From assembly GCF_000327385.1 (NCBI RefSeq), contig NW_008708797.1, positions 1,468,024 through 1,532,023 on the forward strand: DNA of 64,000 nucleotides, in the 5' to 3' direction. The stretch's first letter is position 1. Each line of letters begins with the position of its first letter. The translations under genes and the position numbers were made by a program. Below are positions 1-10,580 of the stretch, in pieces. Source of the DNA: Lottia gigantea (lineage: Eukaryota > Mollusca > Gastropoda > Lottiidae). Under the pieces are notes generated by a model. That model was not told the DNA's origin, did no database searches, and saw nothing but the letters and a program-made list of their open reading frames with translations.

Positions 1-2
1 AT

Positions 3-428
3 CACTGGCTGGGACTGACAAGAATCAAGGAAGTTTTAGACAACCACGGACGCAGTAAGCTATCAGTTGTTCTTAATCATAAAACTTATTGCGAAAGTAA
101 TTATAATGATTTTACCATTGGAGCGGCATCGAGTGGGTATCCAATACATCTTGGACAGTATCAGATATTAAAAAAGAATTGTGGCGACTCACTTAAAGAA
201 GTAGTGAACATAGAAGGATCTCCTTTCTCATCTCCTGGATTGGATCAAACCTCTTTTAACTGTGCTAATAATCGTCACGGTAGTTGGTGGTATGCTAATG
301 ATTCGAGATGTAGTGAAAGTGACTTGATGGGTTCTCGTGATGCTATGTATTGGCCTATAAATCGCGGTAACATAACACTCTATCGCGTCTACTTGAGAAT
401 AAAGGTTGTTGTTCTCACTCCTGCATAG
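3..428 (+). CDS. Fibrinogen-related domain protein, C-terminal exon (partial)
   Basis: Reading frame 3 is open from the window edge to the TAG ending at 428 and encodes about 141 residues of the C-terminal half of a fibrinogen-related domain (FReD; ficolin, tenascin and FREP type). Visible family marks are WLGL near the start, a GDSL after a cysteine, and then FNCA...GSWWY...C. The two cysteines of that last segment are the conserved disulphide pair of the domain, 13 residues apart. The chain ends with a YRVYLRIK stretch, the usual final beta strand. FReD proteins are secreted lectins or recognition molecules, often in mollusc innate immunity. The usual Asp-rich calcium-binding segment before NCA is replaced by SSPGLDQTS, so calcium binding may be lost. 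The 5' part of the gene lies outside the window, so any N-terminal domain is unknown. Confidence 0.85.
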   Translation, partial: HWLGLTRIKEVLDNHGRSKLSVVLNHKTYCESNYNDFTIGAASSGYPIHLGQYQILKKNCGDSLKEVVNIEGSPFSSPGLDQTSFNCANNRHGSWWYANDSRCSESDLMGSRDAMYWPINRGNITLYRVYLRIKVVVLTPA

Positions 429-3400
429 TTCGCCCCAGAGAATGAATTATTTATAGTTAGCAACTTTAAGGAGGAAAGTACAAAATATTCAATATGAAAA
501 AACTTGGAAATACACTTCTGATAATCACAATTAAACACAAATCAATGACAGTATGAATGAAAGTACTGGAACAAAGTCTTAATGCGGAATGGCGCTAAAG
601 TTTTTGTGACTACAAACACTGAGTAACAAGCAAATATGCAAATTATGCCAACCGAGTTTTTAACCTGGACCCATTGGGGAAAGGTCAGATCAACTTGGGC
701 CGCCGAACTATAATTATTGGGTCATACAGATTGTGTATTGTTTATTTGTTTAACGTGAGACATTATACATTATTCAGTAATATGTTGACCCCTATACATG
801 CACCAACTAAAATTTAGTCTAATATAATTCTATTCTGTCCGAATAATATTCATTATTAAATTAATTTCATATTCTCAATGAACCATATAGAATTATCTTC
901 AATTTATTTAAAAATTGACTAATTTAATGCCAAACTTAACTTGTTTTAATGATTAGTCTTCAGAGTACTGTCATTCGAAGCATTGCATTGCACGGGGATA
1001 CAATATGTACCTCTCAATGTAAAAGAACACACTATATAGGGTCCCCTCTATTTATGTCCACTGCAGTCTGATTTTCCTCTATGTTCATCATTATCCCGTG
1101 TCGTCTCCCCTTTTTCTAATCCTTCACACTTCTTTTCATTTTTCTACCGTCCACTCACCCTATGCCTTTTCCTCTTTACGCCAGTACCTTCATTCACTAT
1201 ATCTATCCCCGAAGCTATCTATTCTTTGTGTATCACTTCTTCTCCTGCCTCTCTATATACTAGCTCCCAATTCATGCCCACTCTTTATGTTGTAATGTTT
1301 CAAGTTCCTACCATGCATAGTCTACCTGCTAAAGCATTTTTACTCCAGGAATCTCTTGTGATACTTCAAAGTTGATTTTCTCGAAAGTTTGAAAAAATTA
1401 CGACTGTCTGTTTGTGACTGAAATCGACGCAGGGTGTGATAAACTTTCGTTTGAAACGAATATTTTACTTCTCTGCTCAAAATTCGTAAAAGTGAGATTT
1501 ATTTCCCTACATTTTCGCTAAGTCGATTTCTCTGTTGTCTGAGTTTCTTATTGAACATAGGTTATTTCCCTTAGAATACAACAACTTCATAGACCACAGT
1601 CTGTTTTTTGTTTCATTTTCGGAAGTTTGTGTATAAGTAATATACGTTTAAGTGAGAAAATGATATATGGTTACTGTAAAGTCCAAAAAAAAAAAAAAAA
1701 AAAAAATGTAACGGTACATAATTTTTGCAAAAAAAACTTCACATATAAATTTTTCATGTAGCTTCTCTGAAGTTTCTTGAAGGGGCAGAGTCTTCTAATT
1801 ATGTGCCCTTGTAGCTGGTAGGGTTCAATATGATGAGCCGGCATTAGAACAAACTATATCCTAGAAGACACATGAACCTTCAAATAGACTGTTCAGCTTA
1901 TAAAAAAGGTCGGAGATGTTGACACAGAAAAGTGGAGGCTAGGTCGTCGTTGTCAGTCTCTGTTAATCATATTAGATGCCGCAAAGTTGGACGTAAAACT
2001 CCATTTCATACTGTAAAATCAAATGGTAAGATTCAGAAAGTAGCATATAAAACTTCAATCGTTTGTATTTCTATTTGAGCCTATATGAGAAAAAGTGGCA
2101 AATACTTACACAAACCACTGTTTATCTGTATATAACGACAGACCACCCAAATTGTGTTAAATACGTATCGGTGTCAGAAGAACATGTTCAATGCTTGAGG
2201 GCCAATCCCTCTTAAAATTAAAACTCAATTATCTAGCTTGAACTCATCTTTCTACAAGTCTTTAATCGTAACTTATTAATCTGATTTAAACATAGATTTT
2301 CACATTATTCTCGCTAAAAGTTTTAATTATTACTCTGTAACAACTAGGTTCGTGTGATATTGTAATTTGAATAAGAAACCTATCGTTAACATCTAAATTA
2401 TCCCGCATAGGTTTTTCATAGCATCGTTGCAGAAAAAGATATGTAAAAAACAAAACAATCTTGTAATTGTCATGGGTCATCTTTTACAATCAAAATCTTA
2501 GTTTAAAAGGTTATACAGTTAGATAGTTTGAACCAATTACAAAATTAGCACCGAATCCAACAAGATTCTTAAAAGCTATGCATGATAATCCAAAAATGAA
2601 TATGGAAATACATGTTTTTATGGTCTTAGACAGAGTTTTAATTTCGTGATATGACGAAAAAAATATTTAGGCCATATATTTGCAGAAATAATGAAGATTG
2701 ACAGAAGGAAAATACGATCTAAACCACCTCTTCCAATTTCTCAATAGGTTTTAGTATGTGTTCAATCCTAGACCTGTATCTTTGGGAAACTCAAAACTCG
2801 CAAGTACTTTCTGTTAATTAATTTTTGTAGATGATAATAGATCAACTTTTTCCACCTCCACACCCAAAAGAAAACTCCCATTTAATAATTTGGACTTTGA
2901 CCAAATAATTTTGTCGATCTCGCTTTTCTTTTTAAGAATTTTTTATTTTGACAAGACCATCTTTTCTAGGTGTCGTTATCATAATTGTTGTCTTCAAACC
3001 ATTTATTTCACGGCTAATCTGACATGGAAATCTTTTCAAAACAACCTAATCTCTTCTGCTAACATATTTTAATGGTGAAATGGACGTTATCAATTTCATC
3101 CAATGGCCAGCAAGCTTATAAATAAGCTCATGATATAGTCTTTTTTACGTCATTACTGACAATGTTAGGAATTTAAACTACAGTTCAATGACAAGATGTG
3201 GTCAGATATACATAGAATTTACTTAGTCAGCTCACTTATCATTTTCATGTTGATGTTCATTGACAACTTATCTTTTGACATAATATATACAAAGTTTTAC
3301 CGCCTACAAATTATTTCTCTTTAAGTCACCTACATCAATGGATCCGGAAAATCATCTTCAGAATATCAGGTTTTCGAAAACAAACAAACGTCGCAAGTAC

Positions 3401-3924
3401 AGTAGGCTAGTATTTAGTCAACCTTTCAATTTCCAGAATTCATCGCCCCATGTTGTTTTACGATACAGCAAGAACATTTATTTTTCTAAAATACAATACA
3501 ATGTAGAAATACATGTTAATATTTAAAAGTATATTACTCAAATTGCAGTCAAAATGGTAAAAAGTTCCATCAGACAGACACACTATGGACATTAGACATT
3601 TCTAACAAGAATGCACATCCTTATTTTTTTCCAACCAAACACCATTTCAGAACTCAATTTTAAATTTGAACATAGTATTACATTGAGATCTTAGTATGAT
3701 GAAGATGATAGAAAATAGTCATAAAAAATTTCTGAAAGTGTTGAGATGTTACAGCTTCCGGTAAAGGCGTATAAATAAGATTATATAAATATCAGTGATA
3801 AATAATATAATATATGAATGAATCTATCAAAGTTTATATATATAGAACAAATTAAACCATGTTAAAATCACTTTTTTAAATCATTTTTTAAAGATGGACC
3901 TTGATGTAAGACTCATGTAAGACG
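429..3924. other. Gene-free stretch downstream of the FReD exon
   Basis: AT-rich sequence with no recognisable coding exon. The short open frames on both strands have no family features. It contains a 23-base A tract at 1685-1707. A short stretch near 1992-2015 resembles the end of the dispersed conserved-core repeat described at 10381-10580. Confidence 0.5.
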
Positions 3925-4232
3925 TTATTCAAATTATTGGACTGTTTTTTTTTTATTTTGACTTTTATGTGCACATTATTGGCTGTTTTATCAAAATTCG
4001 ACCTTGATATTAAAATTATTTGTTGTTTTATGAAGGGGACAGCTGCGCCATTTTCAGGGCTTGATTTTAGTCTTGAATATACGTAAATAGTCATCAGAAG
4101 TACTAGAAATGTTAGAAAATCGCACAATTCCTTCAAAAAAACAGGGAATTTTACTTACTATTTCTATATACGTCTTTTCTATATATCACAGAGTATTTTA
4201 AAATGACGAGTCGTCAATTGTGGGTTGTTTTA
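3925..4232. repeat. Degenerate outlying monomers of the 40-bp satellite
   Basis: Scattered copies of the monomer pattern 'TTGTTTTATNAAA...TCGACCTT...ATTAAAATTATT' can be read near 3940-4035 and again at 4215-4232. They are separated by unrelated sequence. They look like the eroded left edge of the satellite that is intact further right. Confidence 0.55.
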
Positions 4233-4236
4233 TTAA

Positions 4237-4593
4237 AGATGGGTTCCCTTATTTTCATTTATGAGAATGAAAATGCTAATTCTTATATGAATAGAAACTA
4301 GAGGTGTTGACTTGGAAAAATACCAGTTTGTCTCACATGTCCATAATTAATTCATAATTAGCTAATTTAGAAGAGAATTACCAGCAGAATTCCAATGAGT
4401 GACCGATCAAGAAAGGTCAAAAAGTCATTTTTTTGTTTATCCAGACTGTACGTACATGGACATTTATGATTGGTTTTAATTATAAACAATAAGGACATAA
4501 TGATATGATTAAGATTACATGATAAATCATTAGAAACACCAATTAATAAAATCGTTTACTTAATTTTACACTAAAAAATAAGGAAACCCATCT
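4237..4593. mobile_element. Miniature inverted-repeat transposon with TTAA target duplication
   Basis: The 357-bp element begins AGATGGGTTCCCTTATTTT and ends with the imperfect inverse AAATAAGGAAACCCATCT, giving terminal inverted repeats of about 20 bp. TTAA lies directly on both sides (4233-4236 and 4594-4597). Removing the element and one TTAA recreates a normal satellite monomer across the junction, which fixes both ends and the target duplication. There is no open frame inside, so it is non-autonomous. A TTAA target is typical of the piggyBac group, but these termini are not the usual piggyBac sequence, so the superfamily is inferred. A shorter relative lies at about 62232-62456 in the opposite orientation. 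Confidence 0.85.
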
Positions 4594-5430
4594 TTAAAGT
4601 TCGACCTTTATATTTTAATTATTGGTTGTTTTATTAAAGTTCGACCTTTAAATTAAAATTTCTGGGTTGTTTATTCTTAAAGTTCGATCTTTATATTAAA
4701 ATTATTTGTTGCTTTATTAAAGTTTGGCCTTTCTATTCAAATTGTGTTGTTTTGGTCTTTTTGGTTTTTTTTTTTTATCAATGTTCGATGTTTATTTTAA
4801 ATTTATGAGCTTAAATTTCGACCTTTAAATTGAAATTGTGGGTTGTTTTATTAAAGTGCAACCTTTGTACTAAATTTATTAGTTATTTTATCAAATGTTG
4901 ACCTTTAAATTAAAATTGTTGGTTGTTTTATTAAAGTGCAACCTTAGTACTAAAATTATTAGTTGTTTTATCAAATGTCGACCTTTAAATAACTATTGTG
5001 TTTTTTTTTTAATTAAAGTGCAACCTTTGTACTAAAATCATTAGTTGTTTTATCAAATGTTGACCTTTGATTTAAAATTGTGGGTTGTTTTATCAAAGTG
5101 CAACCTTTGTACTAAAATTATTAGTTGTTTTATCAAATGTTGACCTTTAAATTAAAATTGTGGGTTGTTTTAATAAAGTGCTACCTTTGTACTAAAATTA
5201 TTAGCTGTTTTATCAAATGTTGACCTTTGAATTAAAATTGTGGGTTGTTTTATTAAAGTGCTACCTTTGTACTGAAATTATTAGTTGTTATATCAAATGT
5301 TGACCTTTGAATTTTAAATTGTGGGTTGTTTTATTAAAGTGCGACCTTTGTACTGAAATTATTACATGTTTTTCAAATATTGACCTTTGAATTAAAATTG
5401 TGGGTTGTTTTATTGGACCTTTATGTTTAA
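4594..5430. repeat. Satellite array, 40-bp monomer and 80-bp dimer
   Basis: From 4594 to about 4800 the sequence is single monomers of about 40 bp (TTGTTTTATTAAAGTTCGAC then CTTTATATTAAAATTATTGG, with variants). From about 4850 the unit becomes an 80-bp dimer in which the half-units differ: one carries AAAGTGCAACCTTTGTACT, the other CAAATGTTGACCTTTAAATT. 'AAAG' anchor positions fall at 4853, 4933, 5015, 5095, 5175, 5255 and 5336, so the period is 80-82 bp. No gene is present. Confidence 0.9.
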
Positions 5431-5579
5431 ATTATTGGCTGTTTAAAGGGCTAGCTTTTATTGTATTTATATTAAAAATTGTTTATTAATTGTTTAATTT
5501 CAACTTTTATACGAAAACTATTCGTTTTATTATCCAAAATAAATAAAATATTGCTTAAAGTTCATTCTTGATATCAAAT
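5431..5579. repeat. Degenerate satellite spacer
   Basis: This spacer between the 80-bp and the 75-bp arrays holds decayed monomers (ATTATTGGCTGTTTAAAG, ATTCGTTTTATT) but no clear period. Confidence 0.5.
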
Positions 5580-6600
5580 TTATTCGTTGCGTTAAGTTCG
5601 TTGTACACATTGAATTATTGGTAGTTTTAATAAAGTTCGACCTTCATATCAAAAATATTAGTTGCTTTAAGTTTGAAGTACATATTGAATTATTGGTTAT
5701 TTTAATAAAGTTCGACCTTCATATCAAAAATATTAGTTGCTTTAAATTTGAAGTACATATTGAATTATTGGTTATTTTAATAAAGTTCGACCTTCATATC
5801 AAAAATATTAGTTGCTTTAAGTTTGAAGTACATATTGAATTATTGGTTATTTTAATAAAGTTCGACCTTCATATCAAAAATATTAGTTGCTTTAAGTTTG
5901 AAGTACATATTGAATTATTGGTTATTTTAATAAAGTTCGACCTTAATATCAAAATATTAGTTGCTTTAAGTTCAAAGTACGTATTGAATTATTGATTGTT
6001 TTAATGAAGTTCGACCTTAATATCAAAATATTAGTTGCTTTAAGTTCAAAGTACGTATTGAATTATTGGTTATTTTAATAAAGTTCGACCTTAATATCAA
6101 AAATATTAGTTGCTTTAAGTTTGAAGTACATATTGAATTATTGGTTATTTTAATAAAGTTCGACCTTCATATCAAAAATATTAGTTGCTTTAAGTTTGAA
6201 GTACATATTGAATTATTGGTTATTTTAATAAAGTTCGACCTTAATATCAAAATATTAGTTGCTTTAAGTTCAAAGTACGTATTGAATTATTGATTGTTTT
6301 AATGAAGTTCGACCTTAATATCAAAATATTAGTTGCTTTAAGTTCAAAGTACGTATTGAATTATTGGTTATTTTAATAAAGTTCGACCTTAATATCAAAA
6401 ATATTAGTTGCTTTAAGTTTGAAGTACATATTGAATTATTGGTTATTTTAATGAAGTTCGACCTTAATATCAAAAATATTAGTTGCTTTGAATTTGAAGT
6501 ACATATTGAATTATTGGTTATTTTAATAAAGATTTACCTTAATATTAAAATTATTAGTTGATTTAAGTTCGAAGTACATATTGAATTATTGGTTGTTTAC
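5580..6600. repeat. Satellite array, 75/74-bp unit with 298-bp higher-order repeat
   Basis: About 13 tandem units of 75 or 74 bp. The anchor TAAAG/TGAAG recurs at 5631, 5706, 5781, 5856, 5931, 6005, 6079, 6154, 6229, 6303, 6377, 6452 and 6527. Each unit equals a 40-bp satellite monomer plus a shortened 35-bp monomer. From 5931 the pattern of variants (74, 74, 75, 75) repeats once, giving a 298-bp higher-order unit. Because 75 is a multiple of three, the array makes open frames with a 25-residue repeat. These are by-products of the array, not genes. Confidence 0.92.
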
Positions 6601-8720
6601 CTTCTTACACCAATTCACCAGTCAAAGGTAGATGCTCCATCATTTTTATTTGGAGATAAAAAAAATAAAATCAAGTGCAATTTTTCGATTTTTTTTAAAG
6701 TATAATTAGGCTACACATTCTGGCGATAAATATTTTGTAAATAATGTTAATTAAATTTTCAGAAATTATAGAAAAACGAATGGGAAAAAAAGAATGGGCA
6801 AATTACAATGAAACGAATTTGCAAAAAATCATGATCTAGCTCACATTCACATACTTAAGGAAATGTTCCTCAAACTACATAGTGAAATATCTTAAGACAT
6901 TCCAAGTAATTGAGCTCATTAAGTACTCTTAAGAAAATAATTCTAATGTCACAGACAAGAAGCAATTACAAGTAATTCCATTTGTTAGAAAATCATTCTG
7001 AAACAGATACCCCTCATTTTAACGCAGTTAGCGTCACGTAAAGAACATTGATGACTTCAATTAATCGCCAATTAAGTTGCCAGTGGCTTTTGATGTTCAA
7101 CTTATTGAAGTTAAATCTAATGGTTTCAAACCTTATGGTTCACATCTATAGCATTTTAAAAAGACTTTCCCAATCTTAAATGAAGAAAGAGGTCGCTTTG
7201 AGTATTATGATATTCTCCAGAACACCTTTCTTGAAATTGGCCTCTAAAATCTGGTAAATTTCTTCAAGCCCGAAGGACGTGTCAGAGTCCGTATGATTGT
7301 CTGCCTAATTTTCTTCACTTTTTATCACCTTAATGTGCTTCTGGCAATCTAAAAAGAGAATTATAATGTTGGTTGAGACTAGAATGTCTATGATTAGGAC
7401 CAAGTGTCTGTATATGATTGGAATGTAGATGAAGATGTCACAATGAAATGTTTAGATTAAGTTAGAATTTAAGACTTTCCTTTCCTCTTGTCAATTGGTC
7501 AATTTTAATCGTTATTCATTTCTGTTTTTCCTTAATATCACTTGACTCAAAATGAATCAGTATTGCCAAAATGAGTTTGCTGCCAATTTTCTGTACCTAT
7601 AAGAAATTGAAATTAAGTATTGGTAGGTTAAGACCATCGCCATGAGAAACTTTGTATCCAGATTAACATCGGTTTCAATGCATTGTCGCATTTTTATTAT
7701 CAGTCATTATTCCAAACAATTTTCAAGTAATACTGGGAAATTATTTTAATAATAAAGAACTTGAATCCTACATTTTGTGCAATTTTCAATATTATATCAT
7801 TTTTATAATGAAATAATGAATATTTACCATATTTTTCCTAGAAGTCGCCATTGTACTCAATTCATATGTAAAAAGTTCAGTTAAAAGAAAAAAGAGAACT
7901 TAATCTTATTCTTTTTAAACTATCTCGGATTTGCTTGTTAGATTGTCGTTTTCTTTTGAATTCCTAATCCCATTTTCAGATTCTAAATGATGAAGAAATG
8001 TGTGTGTAAATTAATATTTCACTAATAATATAGATAATATTTATTGATTTATGATAGTTTACAGTTTCATCAAAATAGACATCAGTTGTTGTCTGATAAA
8101 GCCAACTTGTAATGTTAACTTTCATTTATACCGACACTTTATCAAGTAATTTAACTCAAAATCTGACATTTCTTCACGGGGTGCACATGTTTACTGTAAT
8201 AGCAGAATTTGTCTCAATTACTCAAATCTCCACTCATGCCATGTAAAATTAACTGTTCTGATAGCATTATTCCCTCTAGTAGTATCTGATAATATAATAT
8301 AGCTCATAGATTTTTTACACATACACATTCGCAGCAATTCATACATAATATTTTTCTTGAATATGCTCTATAATTATGCAAAAATTGTTTGAAACATTGG
8401 AATCCATTTTATTGATGGATTTAAATTGAAATAATTTTCTGCTTCGATTTATATAAATATTACAAAACAATTAATAAGAGCACAAGTAGAAGTTATTTCT
8501 GAGAGCAACGAGGATGCAATACAGAGAGATTATATCAATATTTCTAGAAATTATTTTGTTGTGCATTTTCATCAGTTTTTATGGTGCTGCATGTGTAAGA
8601 TAGATATCTGCCAAAAGAGTATTATTAGGCTGATCAACATCAATGTTTTGTGTATCTTTACTAAGCAGTGCTTTTGTTTTAATCTTAAGTGAGATTTTTT
8701 TACTCTCAATTGAAATTTAT
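6601..8720. other. Gene-free stretch
   Basis: AT-rich DNA between the satellite and the 23-bp minisatellite. I see no coding exon, RNA gene or clear repeat in it. Confidence 0.5.
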
Positions 8721-8726
8721 TTCACC

Positions 8727-9240
8727 CTGAAGCAGAGATGGTTTTATTTTCAAGCCGGAATTGATTTTACCCTTAAGCCAGAATTAGTTTTGAAATTAAG
8801 CCAGAATTGGTTTTATCTTCAAGCCAGAATTGGATTTATCTTCAAGTCAGAATTGGTTTTATCTTCAAGGCAGAATTGGTTTTACCCTCAAGCCAGATGG
8901 GCTTTATCTTCAAGACAGAATTGGTTTTACCCTCACGGGCATAATTGTAAAGAAGGGCCTTTGGCCTAATTTTCACCCTTGTCATTAAAGATTTTATTAT
9001 TATTATTATTATTATTATTGTTATTAAGCCAGAATGGGTTTTACACTCAAGCCAGAATGGGTTTTACAATTAAGCCAGAATTGGTTTTACACTCAAGCCA
9101 GAATGGGTTTTACCATCAAGTCAGAATGGGTTTTACACTTAAGCCAGAATGGGTTTTATACTCAAGCCAGAATTGGTTTTACAATCAAGCCAGAATTGGT
9201 TTTCACCCAAGCCAGAATAGATTTTACCATCAAGCAGGTA
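8727..9240. repeat. 23-bp minisatellite in two blocks
   Basis: The unit is 23 bp, approximately AAGCCAGAATTGGTTTTA followed by TCTTC. Block 1 (8727-8938) and block 2 (9026-9240) use different variants: block 1 is mostly TTGGTTTTATCTTC, while block 2 is mostly GGGTTTTACACTC. The blocks are separated by a retroposon-like tail at 8941-9025. Since 23 is not a multiple of three, all three frames show the same staggered peptide words (QNWFY, ARIGF, PELVL). The overlapping open frames here are therefore array artefacts. Confidence 0.85.
8941..9025 (+). mobile_element. Retroposon 3' tail with (ATT)n
   Basis: A short palindrome (GGGCCTTTGGCC, 8955-8966) is followed by TAATTTTCACCCTTGTCATT, AAAG and then an (ATT)n run from about 8994 to 9025. 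This looks like the 3' end of a SINE or truncated non-LTR element with a simple-repeat tail. It sits between two blocks of the 23-bp minisatellite, as an insertion would. The family is not identified. Confidence 0.45.
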
Positions 9241-10380
9241 TTGTATTTGTCAGATGATAGATAGTTGATGACATACCATTAAACCATATCATTGTAAGAG
9301 ATAAATATGATATAGAAATACCTAACTGGAGTGAATCATTTACCACCCAGACTCTCCCTACAATCTGAGAACAATCAAACTTTTCATTGGAAATTAACCT
9401 CGTGTACCTTTCTTGATTGACGAGAGTTATGAGATGCTAAATTAACGACTGTAAAAACATGAAATATATCTGAAGTTTTACTTGGTGATAAACGATGTAT
9501 GTTTCAGAGAAAAATATCGTGAAAAGTGAGAAAGGTTTCGTTAGCAAGGCACGTTCATAATGATAAATGTATCGGAGGATCTATTCAATATTTCAGGTTG
9601 TTCGGCAAAATCTCTCAGTAAAATGATTAATAGTTTACAGTCTTTGATAGGAAATTATGTACATTGTCCCCCTTAACAAAAATATATGTGACTCATCTTC
9701 TTCGTTAACTTCCGCTGCTTTTTCAACAACATAGTTCACAATGCTCAATCGACACGATCATTTCTTCCCAAATTTCAAAGCTCTTTACTTTTAAGTATCA
9801 TAATCGTTTATACAATACGTTCTCCGTAAAACTCACAAAGGATATCATATTTAAGTTTTGTTTGTCAATACATGATCACAGAGAATCCTAAAAGTCCATA
9901 AGATAACACATATCTTTTCATTATTCATCATCATCATTATCTTCATCATTATCATCAACCTTCAACAACCTTATAGTCAAGCTTTAAATTGGCATGGAAA
10001 ACATTTTTTGCCATACCGTGTATACCGTTTGTATGGGTTAATATGATTAGCCGAAATCAAAGACATGCATGCAGAGATGGCACCAGTAAAAAGATTGTCA
10101 ATCTTGAAAATAAACTCAAACAGACCTTTCATATCGTTTTTCATCCATTAAGAGTGATTGAAGATATACTGTATTAATGTCTAAATAAACAAAAGAAAGT
10201 TGAAAATATGGAGATTTCGAGACATCAGTACACCCAACATTAGTTTATCTTTTTAATGATCAACGAAAATGATATTCATATATTAGCCCCTACTGTTATT
10301 GTACCTAATAATCCATGTACATGTTTCTTAGACTTGTCCACAACATTTAATCATATAGAATCCTTTCTGCTACGTAGAAA
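9241..10380. other. Gene-free stretch
   Basis: No recognisable exon. It holds a short run of CAT/ATC trinucleotide-like sequence at about 9925-9960 (ATCATCATCATTATCTTCAT). Confidence 0.45.
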
Positions 10381-10580
10381 CTAGTCGTTCGTATGGGACA
10401 ATAAACCGAGGCCCCGTGTGCTACAGGCTGTGCACCTTTGAGATCCCTCAACAGTTTAAAATCGAAAAAGATCAGGCTAATGCCGATGTGCTGGCAAAAT
10501 TTCCCTCATTGCACCCTGCATGGCGGTTCTCATCTTCAGAAAAGTGGGACGTAAAACTCTATTAATTTACTGCTGCGAAG
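10381..10580 (+). repeat. Dispersed conserved-core repeat, copy A
   Basis: It contains, in order, CGTTCGTATGGGACAATAAA, GAGGCCCCGTGTGCTACAGG, CTGTGCACCTTTGAGATCCC, TTTCCCTCATTGCACCCTGC and GTGGGACGTAAAACTC. The same blocks in the same order occur in reverse orientation at about 46786-46905. This marks a shared interspersed repeat, SINE-like in character, with no open frame. I recall similar cores ('GTGCACGTTAAAGATCCC') as common in invertebrate genomes, but the family name is not certain. Confidence 0.65.

Noticed and set aside
1098-1295. 65-codon open frame rich in Ser/Leu/Pro
   Set aside because: It lies in a T/C-rich patch, has no family features, and lies in the 3' flank of the FReD gene.
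5618-6561. Three open frames encoding a 25-residue repeat protein (FDLHIKNISCFKFEVHIELL)
   Set aside because: They follow directly from the 75-bp satellite period, break wherever a 74-bp unit occurs, and recur with the 298-bp higher-order period. There is no promoter, signal or family evidence.
8643-9264. Overlapping open frames with QNWFY/ARIGF repeats
   Set aside because: A 23-bp minisatellite reads the same words in turn through all three frames. This is an array artefact.
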